From: UBA8653 sp963978155
GTDB lineage: Bacteria > Planctomycetota > Phycisphaerae > Phycisphaerales > SM1A02
Reading direction: 5' to 3'
Assembly (NCBI GenBank): GCA_963978155.1
Contig: CAXBRK010000141.1
Coordinates: 1 to 5,004, forward strand
DNA length: 5,004 nucleotides
Below, piece by piece: positions 1 through 5,004 of the stretch (within the stretch, counting starts at the first letter, position 1; every line of letters begins with the position of its first letter). A program made the position numbers and the translations under genes. A model generated the notes under the pieces. That model saw only the letters and a list, made by a program, of their open reading frames with translations. It was not told where the DNA came from and ran no database searches.

Positions 1-23
1 TCTGAAGCCACAGGCACGACCGC

Positions 24-1073
24 TCACTTGTCCTTGAGTTGAGCCAAATACCGTTCGAGATCCAAGCGATACTTTTGCTTCAAGATAGGGGGTGCGATCC
101 GCACTGCTCGCCGTTGCAAATTCACAGATTTTCGGATTTCTCCGGCTGCAAAAGCAATGGCTGCTTCCAAAGCCGGCCGCTCCGGATCAGAATCTGAAAG
201 TTCTTGGCTGGCCATTTTGGTCAGAAGCTCAGCCACGTCCAGTCGACGAGCGTTTTCAGGCAGGTCTTGACCAGCGGCAATTTCACGGGCCAAATCGGCC
301 ATCAACCAATAATCGTCGCCGTACTCGGAAATCACATCTTCGATCCAGCGATACGCACGGTCGACGTCACCCTGGTCGATGGCATGCAGGCGGAAAATTT
401 CAACCGCGGCTTGGTTCAGTACGCCTTCTCCATCTCGAAGCATTTGCATGTAATACGCCTCGGCATCTTGCCAATCGTTGTACTTGCGGGCTTCTTTGGC
501 GGACTTCTTGAGCTTCTCACCAAAAGGGGTCAGTTCGTGGTGATACCGCCCTTTGACAAAGTCTTCGAGAAGGTCGTCCAAATCTGGGCCAGGAGCGCCA
601 ATCCACTGGATCGTTTTCTTGCCATCCACCAAGAAAACTGTGGGCAAACGATCTTTACGAGAGGTTTTGTCCACCCAATTGCGAAAGGTGTTTTTCCCTG
701 AATCGGAGGCCACAGGGAACGTCGTAAGGCTGGCATACTCGCCAAGGAAGCGGTCCAAATCGGCCGTGCCTTCTTTGCAGATTCCCACGACTTGCAATCC
801 ACGGCTGGACCAGATGTCATGAATTCGGCTGATCTCTTTCATCCACAACCCACAGGTTGAGCAGGAGTCAGGCTTCACGCCAAAGAAATACACCAAAAGA
901 GGTTGCTCGGCTTCAATCCGGAATGTGTCGTCGTCTCGCTCCTCGCCTTGAATGGCCGGACGTATCCATGCCGAAGTTTGTATTTGGGGCATAGCCGTGC
1001 CTGGCTTGACTTGGTTGGATTGGGCAAGAACAGGGCTGGTCAACAGCAAGAGTGCGAGCATGAAACGGGTCAT
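24..1073 (-). CDS. Exported thioredoxin-fold protein with helical C-terminal half
   Basis: Predicted 349-residue exported protein. Residues 1-17 look like a Sec signal peptide (MTRF, a leucine-rich core, then VLA before QSN); there is no lipobox cysteine, so it is probably soluble outside the inner membrane. Residues about 56-175 form a thioredoxin/TlpA-like domain: strand LLVYFFG, a CSTC motif (Cys71, Cys74) followed by G-L-W and a helix, then strand GLQVVGIC, and RLPTVFLVD with the likely cis-proline at Pro144. The known family role is thiol-disulfide exchange, but the substrate is unknown. Residues about 180-345 are predicted helical and charged, with pairs of helices resembling TPR repeats, perhaps a partner-binding region. 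The ATG at 1073-1071 is chosen because GGAGG lies 9 bases upstream and the signal peptide starts there; the open frame continues upstream to 1433, but that part is antisense-like shadow inside pgk. It follows pgk by 46 bases on the same strand. Fold call is good; role is inferred. Confidence 0.85.
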   Translation of the reverse strand: MTRFMLALLLLTSPVLAQSNQVKPGTAMPQIQTSAWIRPAIQGEERDDDTFRIEAEQPLLVYFFGVKPDSCSTCGLWMKEISRIHDIWSSRGLQVVGICKEGTADLDRFLGEYASLTTFPVASDSGKNTFRNWVDKTSRKDRLPTVFLVDGKKTIQWIGAPGPDLDDLLEDFVKGRYHHELTPFGEKLKKSAKEARKYNDWQDAEAYYMQMLRDGEGVLNQAAVEIFRLHAIDQGDVDRAYRWIEDVISEYGDDYWLMADLAREIAAGQDLPENARRLDVAELLTKMASQELSDSDPERPALEAAIAFAAGEIRKSVNLQRRAVRIAPPILKQKYRLDLERYLAQLKDK

Positions 1074-1082
1074 GATGAGAGG

Positions 1083-1087
1083 CCTCC
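1083..1087 (-). promoter_or_regulatory. Ribosome binding site of the thioredoxin-like gene
   Basis: On the minus strand GGAGG lies 9 bases before the ATG at 1073-1071. It decides the start, because the reading frame stays open far upstream into pgk. It sits in the 46-base gap after the pgk stop codon. Confidence 0.75.
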
Positions 1088-1119
1088 AAGAGATAAGGCA
1101 TGATAAAGCATTCTGGGGC

Positions 1120-2334
1120 TTATTTTTCCGCGACTGCGGCAAGTCCGGGCATTGGGGATCCTTCCAACATGGCCAAACTGGCCCCGCCACCGGTGGAGAC
1201 GTGGCTGACCCGTTCGGCAACCCCCAGCAACTCAGCTGCTGCCGCGGTGTCTCCCCCACCCACAATGCCGGTTGCGGCCCCTTCAGAGGCGCGAGCCACG
1301 GCTTCACCCACCGCCGCCGTTCCAGTACGGAATGCCTCCCACTCAAAGACGCCCATGGGGCCATTCCACACGATGGTCTTGGCTGCGGCCAGCACATCAG
1401 CGAAGGCTTGGCAGGTTTCGGGGCCGATATCAAGACCCATCAGGCCATCAGGAATATCTCCGGACACGATGGAGGCCTCGGCGTCTTTGCTGAATTCAGC
1501 GGCGACCACATGATCGGTGGGCAAGAGCACCGTCGTACCGGCTGACTCGGCCTCTGCCAGCATGTCACGACACGCCTCCAAGATGTCCTCTTCGCAGCGA
1601 CTCGCACCAATCTTGCCCCCGCGCGCAGCGAGCAGCGTGTACGCCATCGCCCCACCCACCAACATGGTGTCGACTTTGCCCGCCAAATTTCGAATCGCGG
1701 GGATCTTGTCGGAGACTTTGGCCCCTCCCAAAATGGCCACGAAACCACCAGTCTCCTTGGCATCAGCGAGCCGGAGCCCAAGGTATTCCACTTCTTTGGC
1801 CATCAAGCACCCCAAGAGTTTGGGACGTGAACCCATGGCCTCGGGAACCGCAACCATGGACGCGTCCGCTCGGTGCGCGGTGCCAAATGCATCGGTGCAA
1901 TATGCATCGGCCATCCCGGCCAGGATGCTGGCAAACTCCGGATCGCCTTTCTTCTCCCCTTTTTCAAAGCGGAGGTTTTCGAGCAACACAACTTCCCCGG
2001 GCTGCAGCTCTCCGGCGGCAGCAACCGCTTCAAGTGAAGTCGGCAATGGTCCCGGAATCACCACCGGTCGGCCCAGCAACTCCGACAGCCGATCGGCAAC
2101 TGGGCCCATGCTGAGAGCGGGCTCGTGGCCCTCCCCCTTCGGCCGGCCGAGGTGGCTCATCAAGATGACGCTGCCACCACCGTCAAGAATGGCGTGAATT
2201 GTTGGAAGAGCGCCCTGAATGCGACGATCGTCCGTCACTTGACCGTTTTCATTGAGTGGAACGTTGAAGTCAACTCGAACCAAAACACGGGAACCAGAAG
2301 GGTCAAATTCTCGAATAGAACGGTATTCCGACAC
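1120..2334 (-). CDS. pgk: Phosphoglycerate kinase
   Basis: Cytoplasmic glycolytic/gluconeogenic enzyme that transfers phosphate between 1,3-bisphosphoglycerate and ADP. The 404 residues match the usual bacterial length of about 390-400. Family landmarks occur in order: RVDFNVP (20-26), DDRRI with the substrate arginine near 38, SHLGRPKG (60-67), LLENLRF (117-123), DAFGTAHRADAS (148-159), LGGAKVSDK (202-210) with the nucleotide-phosphate lysines, NGPMGVFE (324-331), VGGGDTAAA (358-366) and STGGGASLAMLEG (380-392). One departure is Asp157 where most PGKs I recall have His (RAHAS/RAHSS). The start is the GTG at 2334-2332, with GAGGAGG 6 bases upstream; a longer reading from TTG at 2349 would translate the ribosome binding site itself. 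The stop is TAA at 1122-1120. It is the first gene of a likely two-gene unit with the thioredoxin-like gene and is divergent from the secreted-protein genes. Confidence 0.98.
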   Translation of the reverse strand: MSEYRSIREFDPSGSRVLVRVDFNVPLNENGQVTDDRRIQGALPTIHAILDGGGSVILMSHLGRPKGEGHEPALSMGPVADRLSELLGRPVVIPGPLPTSLEAVAAAGELQPGEVVLLENLRFEKGEKKGDPEFASILAGMADAYCTDAFGTAHRADASMVAVPEAMGSRPKLLGCLMAKEVEYLGLRLADAKETGGFVAILGGAKVSDKIPAIRNLAGKVDTMLVGGAMAYTLLAARGGKIGASRCEEDILEACRDMLAEAESAGTTVLLPTDHVVAAEFSKDAEASIVSGDIPDGLMGLDIGPETCQAFADVLAAAKTIVWNGPMGVFEWEAFRTGTAAVGEAVARASEGAATGIVGGGDTAAAAELLGVAERVSHVSTGGGASLAMLEGSPMPGLAAVAEK

Positions 2335-2340
2335 GGTGGG

Positions 2341-2347
2341 CCTCCTC
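2341..2347 (-). promoter_or_regulatory. Ribosome binding site of pgk
   Basis: Minus-strand GAGGAGG lies 6 bases before the GTG at 2334-2332. This fixes the GTG as the start rather than the in-frame TTG at 2349-2347, which overlaps the Shine-Dalgarno sequence. Confidence 0.85.
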
Positions 2348-2350
2348 AAA

Positions 2351-2394
2351 GGTCAATCGCACAGGATATCCGGACTTGGTGATTGAGATTGACC
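2351..2394. repeat. 8-base inverted repeat GGTCAATC / GATTGACC
   Basis: GGTCAATC at 2351-2358 is the exact reverse complement of GATTGACC at 2387-2394, with 28 bases between. The left arm lies just upstream of the pgk ribosome binding site. It could be a pair of operator half-sites or chance; the arms are too far apart to be a strong hairpin. Confidence 0.4.
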
Positions 2395-2415
2395 GTTTCT
2401 GCGTGGCGAACCCCC

Positions 2416-2434
2416 AGTCTGGTCCTAGTCTGGT
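2416..2434 (+). repeat. Direct repeat AGTCTGGT, 11-base period
   Basis: AGTCTGGT occurs at 2416-2423 and again at 2427-2434, so the copies are 11 bases apart, about one helical turn. Two sites on the same DNA face upstream of the + strand gene resemble a regulator binding site. No regulator is identified. Confidence 0.45.
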
Positions 2435-2444
2435 ACATCTAGGA
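2423..2444. repeat. 6-base inverted repeat TCCTAG N10 CTAGGA
   Basis: TCCTAG at 2423-2428 and CTAGGA at 2439-2444 are exact reverse complements with a 10-base spacer, and overlap the second AGTCTGGT copy. The size and spacing are operator-like. It lies 56 bases before the GTG of the secreted-protein gene. Confidence 0.4.
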
Positions 2445-2486
2445 ATCTCGAAGAATTTTGTGTTCTGAGAGTTATGAATTCTTCTT

Positions 2487-2493
2487 GAGGAGG
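2487..2493 (+). promoter_or_regulatory. Ribosome binding site of the dockerin-bearing secreted protein
   Basis: GAGGAGG lies 6 bases before the GTG at 2500-2502. The in-frame TTG at 2458 would place this site inside the coding sequence and put 14 hydrophilic residues before the signal peptide, so the GTG is preferred. Confidence 0.85.
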
Positions 2494-2499
2494 AAGATC

Positions 2500-4779
2500 G
2501 TGAATAGCCGCGTTGTTGCCAGTTTTGTCGCCTGTTCTGCTGCTCTCGCTTCGGCAGGATGGTTCGCAGATTTCGATACTGCACCGAGCTCCGATCTTGG
2601 TTTGGCCGAAGGCCTTGACGCAAATCCACTCGGAGGCAACCCCGATGTCGTGGTTTGGGACTTGCAGTCTTTTGCCAACTACACCCCCTCAGGCGGCTAC
2701 CACGCCTACGCCTTGGGCACCACGTCGTGCAATCAAGGTGATGTGCCTCTGCTGTGGCAATCCAGCACCAACCTCCACCCGGTGATCGGTCAAAACATGT
2801 ACCGCTGGAAGGATGGACGCTTTGAACAATTGGGCATGGGGTGGTTGAAGCACGGCTTCTACGCCCTTTCGCTTTCAGACTGCGGACCATGCCAAGGCAC
2901 CGACGGGACCACCCTCGGTATCGATTGCTCAGACCCTTACACCGCCAGCCGCAATGGCTCTCAGGGCGGCTTGGGTCCCAAGTATCAGGTGAACGCCACC
3001 ACCGGTTACTTCCCCTACCCACCTGCCAACCCGTCTTACTCCGGATCAACCGCCCGACGCTGCCGCGTGCCATCATCGGATGTGCTTCCTTCTGAGAATC
3101 CGGGTGCGGTGTACTTCATGGAAGGCCAATACATCTGTCCGGATGATTCGCCTGATGACACCGGCGATGCGTCCAACAATTCTTCTCACCGCCAGTTGAA
3201 CATGGACTCTTCCGGAGCCATTTCCAGCTTTGCTGGCCCCACCATTCAAGAGCTTCCCGCCATCGCATCGTGGGACGACTTGGATCCTGAAGTGGACCTG
3301 CATGAAATCGAAATCCCTGGCGAAGGCACCATTTGGTTTGGTTCTCGCGTGTTTGACGAAGGCGATGGCACCTTCCGCTACGAGTACGCCATCTTCAACT
3401 TGAATGTGGATCGTTCGATCGGTGCCATTCGAGTCCCCTGGAGCGATGGCAACCCGCTGAACTCGAGCACCCACAAGGCTCCTGAGTGGCACTCCGGAGA
3501 ACAGTTCTCCAACACGGGCTGGTCGATGACGACTGGTGGCGGCGAAATGGTCTGGAGCTCAGAACCATTCGCGTCCAATGAAATGGCCAACGCCGTCCGC
3601 TGGGGCAACTTGCAAAACATCACCATTGTGACCACCGCGCAACCCGAGGCGGGCACCGTCACCTTGGACATGTTCAAGCCCGGCGACTTCCCCTCGCTGT
3701 TCGTGGACACCCAAGTTCCCGGAAATTCGACGGTCGCCATCAATTTCCCTTCGGGCACCCCTGACGCACTGTCTCCGACCGACGGTACAGAACTGGTCAT
3801 GGAGGTCACCCCCCTCGAAGTCATCCCAGCACCCAACACCGGCAAGCTGCACGTGACGCGTTCGAACAGCACCGTGGAAGTGTTTGACATGGTGGAATCA
3901 CCCGCCAACCGGCACAGCATCCTGTTCTCCGAAATCGAGTGCTTTGAAGAAGTGAGCTACTTCTTCTCGGTGGACACCACCAGTGGCGACCGCATCTACT
4001 GGCCAGGAGGTGGAGACACCCCACCAGAACTGGACTATCAGTACGCCGCGAAGGGACTAACCGAAGTCCAAATTCCATTCAACGACGACTTTGAATCTGA
4101 CCAAGGCTGGACCGTCTCTGGAGACGCTTCCGCCGGGACTTGGCTTCGAAGCAGCCCGGTGAGTGGTTGCACCTACGGAAGCCCAAGCGGAACCGCAAAC
4201 GGATCGGAAACCGCTTTCTTGACCGATGATTCGTCGTGCAACATCGATGTTGACGGTGGTCAGACGATCCTGACCTCCCCCGCCATGGATGCGAGCTCAC
4301 CAGAGTCGCGTTTGCACTACACCCGTTGGTACGACTGCATCTTCGGACCAGTGGTTGGTGACGACACCTTCGTGGTCGAGCTTTCCTCGGATGACGGTGC
4401 CACTTGGATCGTGGTCGAAGAGATCGACTCCAGCAACCCGGAAGCTGACGGTGGCTGGGTCAACAAAGTGCTCCGTGTTGCCGACTATGTCGAAAACACC
4501 ACCGCACTTCGCGTTCGGTTCACCGCCCAAGACTCGGGCAACAGCTCGATTGTCGAAGCTGGCGTGGACTCTGTCTTTGTTCGAGCTGAGCTTTGCGAAG
4601 ACGCGCCCTCGTGTCCGGCGGACTTCGACAATTCCGGCTCCGTAGACTTCCCTGACTTGTTGTCGCTGCTCTCCTCTTGGGGTGACTGCATCGGCTGCGA
4701 CACTGACCTCAATGACTCTGGCACCGTGGACTTTGAAGATCTCCTTCTGGTCTTGTCTGCCTTCGGTACCTGTCCCTGA
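2500..4779 (+). CDS. Secreted multidomain protein with C-terminal GC-type dockerin
   Basis: Predicted 759-residue exported protein of unknown function. Residues 1-19 form a Sec signal peptide (NSR, hydrophobic core, ASA before GWF). Residues about 45-235 carry motifs I recall from planctomycete hypothetical proteins: NPDVVVWDLQ, YTPSGGYHAYALGT, WLKHGFYALS, a DCGPC cluster (Cys128, Cys131) and NGSQGGLGPKYQVN. Residues about 255-400 look like a beta-rich domain (DLDPEVDLHEIEIPGEG, FRYEYAIFNLNVDRS, ANAVRWGNLQNITI, DMFKPGDFPS). Residues about 428-517 may be an Ig/Fn3-like domain. Residues about 523-698 resemble a MAM/jelly-roll module starting at DDFESDQGW and ending AGVDSVFVRAEL. Residues 705-758 are the dockerin. 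No catalytic motif is recognised. After the signal peptide there are 15 cysteines, so disulfides are likely. It is divergent from pgk and lies 17 bases before a paralogue. Existence and secretion are well supported; function is not known. Confidence 0.92.
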   Translation: MNSRVVASFVACSAALASAGWFADFDTAPSSDLGLAEGLDANPLGGNPDVVVWDLQSFANYTPSGGYHAYALGTTSCNQGDVPLLWQSSTNLHPVIGQNMYRWKDGRFEQLGMGWLKHGFYALSLSDCGPCQGTDGTTLGIDCSDPYTASRNGSQGGLGPKYQVNATTGYFPYPPANPSYSGSTARRCRVPSSDVLPSENPGAVYFMEGQYICPDDSPDDTGDASNNSSHRQLNMDSSGAISSFAGPTIQELPAIASWDDLDPEVDLHEIEIPGEGTIWFGSRVFDEGDGTFRYEYAIFNLNVDRSIGAIRVPWSDGNPLNSSTHKAPEWHSGEQFSNTGWSMTTGGGEMVWSSEPFASNEMANAVRWGNLQNITIVTTAQPEAGTVTLDMFKPGDFPSLFVDTQVPGNSTVAINFPSGTPDALSPTDGTELVMEVTPLEVIPAPNTGKLHVTRSNSTVEVFDMVESPANRHSILFSEIECFEEVSYFFSVDTTSGDRIYWPGGGDTPPELDYQYAAKGLTEVQIPFNDDFESDQGWTVSGDASAGTWLRSSPVSGCTYGSPSGTANGSETAFLTDDSSCNIDVDGGQTILTSPAMDASSPESRLHYTRWYDCIFGPVVGDDTFVVELSSDDGATWIVVEEIDSSNPEADGGWVNKVLRVADYVENTTALRVRFTAQDSGNSSIVEAGVDSVFVRAELCEDAPSCPADFDNSGSVDFPDLLSLLSSWGDCIGCDTDLNDSGTVDFEDLLLVLSAFGTCP
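4612..4776 (+). other. GC-type dockerin domain, two calcium-loop repeats
   Basis: Part of the protein above, residues 705-759. Two repeats run Cys705-Cys730 and Cys733-Cys758 with an exact 28-residue period. Each has an EF-hand-like calcium loop: Asp708, Asp710, Ser712, Asp716, Asp719 in the first, and Asp736, Asn738, Ser740, Asp744, Asp747 in the second. Each then has a leucine-rich helix (DLLSLLSSWGDC; DLLLVLSAFGTC). Classical dockerins bind cohesins; the partner of this cysteine-bounded type is not evident here, and anchoring or processing is an inference. Confidence 0.85.
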
Positions 4780-4784
4780 TTCCT

Positions 4785-4789
4785 AAGGA
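4785..4789 (+). promoter_or_regulatory. Ribosome binding site of the downstream paralogue
   Basis: AAGGA lies 7 bases before the ATG at 4797-4799, inside the 17-base gap after the upstream stop. It is weaker than the GAGGAGG of the first gene. The short gap leaves little room for a separate promoter or a terminator, so co-transcription is likely. Confidence 0.7.
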
Positions 4790-4796
4790 ACCCCCC

Positions 4797-5004
4797 ATGC
4801 GATCATCATTTGCTTTTCTTGCGGCCGGAAGTTTGGCCATCACCGCACTCGGTCGATTGGTCGACTTTGACTCTGCCCCAGAAGCCAACATGGCCACTGG
4901 CGGCAACCTGACCGCAGAACCCCTTGGCGGCGGCAACCCCGACGTGATTGTTTGGGACCTCCAGTCGTATCAGAACTACACGCCTTCCGGTGGCTATCAC
5001 GCCT
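4797..5004 (+). CDS. Secreted protein, paralogue of the upstream gene (5' part only)
   Basis: The reading frame is open from ATG to the window edge, giving 69 residues and one extra base; the gene continues beyond. Residues 1-19 resemble a signal peptide (MRSS, then an Ala/Leu-rich core to ALG). The mature start, with DFDSAP at 23-28, PLGGGNPDVIVWDLQ and NYTPSGGYHA, aligns with the upstream protein: 20 of the 23 residues from NPDV to YHA are identical. At DNA level the matching stretch differs mainly at third codon positions, so this is an old duplication held by protein-level selection rather than a recent copy. It probably shares the N-terminal domain of the upstream protein. Whether it also ends in a dockerin cannot be seen. 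Function unknown. Confidence 0.88.
   Translation, partial: MRSSFAFLAAGSLAITALGRLVDFDSAPEANMATGGNLTAEPLGGGNPDVIVWDLQSYQNYTPSGGYHA

Larger units (their letters stand above)
2335..2499. promoter_or_regulatory. Divergent intergenic region between pgk and the secreted-protein gene
   Basis: This 165-base region between two divergent start codons must hold the promoter for pgk and, unless transcription comes from elsewhere, the promoter of the + strand genes. No convincing sigma-70 promoter pair was found for either direction. The best fragments are a TATCCT-like -10 on the minus strand at 2368-2363 without a good -35, and a TTGACC -35-like hexamer on the + strand at 2389-2394 without a -10 at the right distance. 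It contains several short symmetric repeats listed separately. Confidence 0.55.

Noticed and set aside
1..23. Terminator downstream of the thioredoxin-like gene
   Set aside because: Only 23 bases are visible after the stop codon and they contain no evident stem-loop; any terminator would lie outside the window.
1074..1119. Terminator or attenuator between pgk and the thioredoxin-like gene
   Set aside because: The only symmetry is the 8-base palindrome GAGGCCTC over the ribosome binding site, which has no loop, and there is no T-run on the minus strand.
1074..1433. N-terminal extension of the thioredoxin-like gene to a start at 1433
   Set aside because: The extra 120 residues overlap the pgk coding sequence on the same strand in another frame, look low-complexity and Pro/Trp/Ser-rich, and would bury a clear signal peptide. 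GGAGG sits just before the ATG at 1073.
952..2197. Long + strand open frames opposite pgk (952-1545 and 1517-2197)
   Set aside because: They lie antisense to a certain pgk gene and their translations have shadow composition (Ser/Ala/Pro runs, no recognisable motif). Codon bias of the real gene keeps the opposite frames open.
2389..2417. Sigma-70 promoter beginning at TTGACC (2389-2394)
   Set aside because: The -35-like hexamer is good, but at 16-19 bases downstream the sequence is C-rich (CCCCAG region) with no -10 resemblance.
2458..2499. TTG start at 2458 for the secreted protein
   Set aside because: It would translate through the GAGGAGG site and place 14 non-hydrophobic residues before the signal peptide. 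The GTG at 2500 has ideal spacing.
2881..2892. CGPC motif in the secreted protein as a thioredoxin active site
   Set aside because: Cys128-Cys131 has the thioredoxin-like CGPC spelling, but it is not preceded by a thioredoxin strand and no cis-proline segment follows. It more likely forms structural disulfides within the unknown domain.
3378..3920. Minus-strand open frame inside the secreted-protein gene
   Set aside because: It is fully antisense to a well-supported coding sequence with recognisable domains, has no ribosome binding site evidence, and shows no family resemblance.
4780..4796. Terminator or promoter between the two + strand paralogues
   Set aside because: Only 17 bases separate the genes; there is no hairpin or T-run, just an AAGGA ribosome binding site.

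Overview
The window looks like chromosomal DNA from a planctomycete, most likely of the Phycisphaerae type. The main evidence is the C-terminal module of the large + strand gene. It is a two-repeat, EF-hand-like dockerin bounded by cysteines and ending in WG-x-C / FG-x-C, the pattern known as a GC-type dockerin, which I associate with secreted proteins of that class. Moderately GC-rich coding DNA, strong GGAGG-type ribosome binding sites and GTG starts fit this, but the taxonomic call is an inference from memory of the families.

Layout. On the minus strand, a complete phosphoglycerate kinase gene (pgk, 2334 down to 1120) is followed after 46 bases by a gene for an exported thioredoxin-fold protein with a helical C-terminal half (1073 down to 24). 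The two probably form one transcription unit. A 165-base divergent intergenic region (2335-2499) separates pgk from the + strand genes. It holds an 8-base direct repeat at 11-base spacing, an overlapping 6-base inverted repeat, an 8-base inverted repeat, and mirrored ribosome binding sites. On the + strand a 759-residue secreted multidomain protein (2500-4779) is followed 17 bases later by a second gene (4797 to beyond the window edge) that encodes a diverged paralogue of its N-terminus.

How the parts relate. pgk is housekeeping central carbon metabolism. The thioredoxin-like protein is predicted to act outside the cytoplasm, so sharing a transcript with pgk need not mean a shared pathway. 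The + strand genes form a tandem family of exported, cysteine-containing proteins with an N-terminal region of unknown function; at least the first ends in a dockerin. That tandem, dockerin-bearing, uncharacterised secreted family is the most interesting content here. I see no RNA gene, CRISPR array, insertion sequence or convincing terminator.
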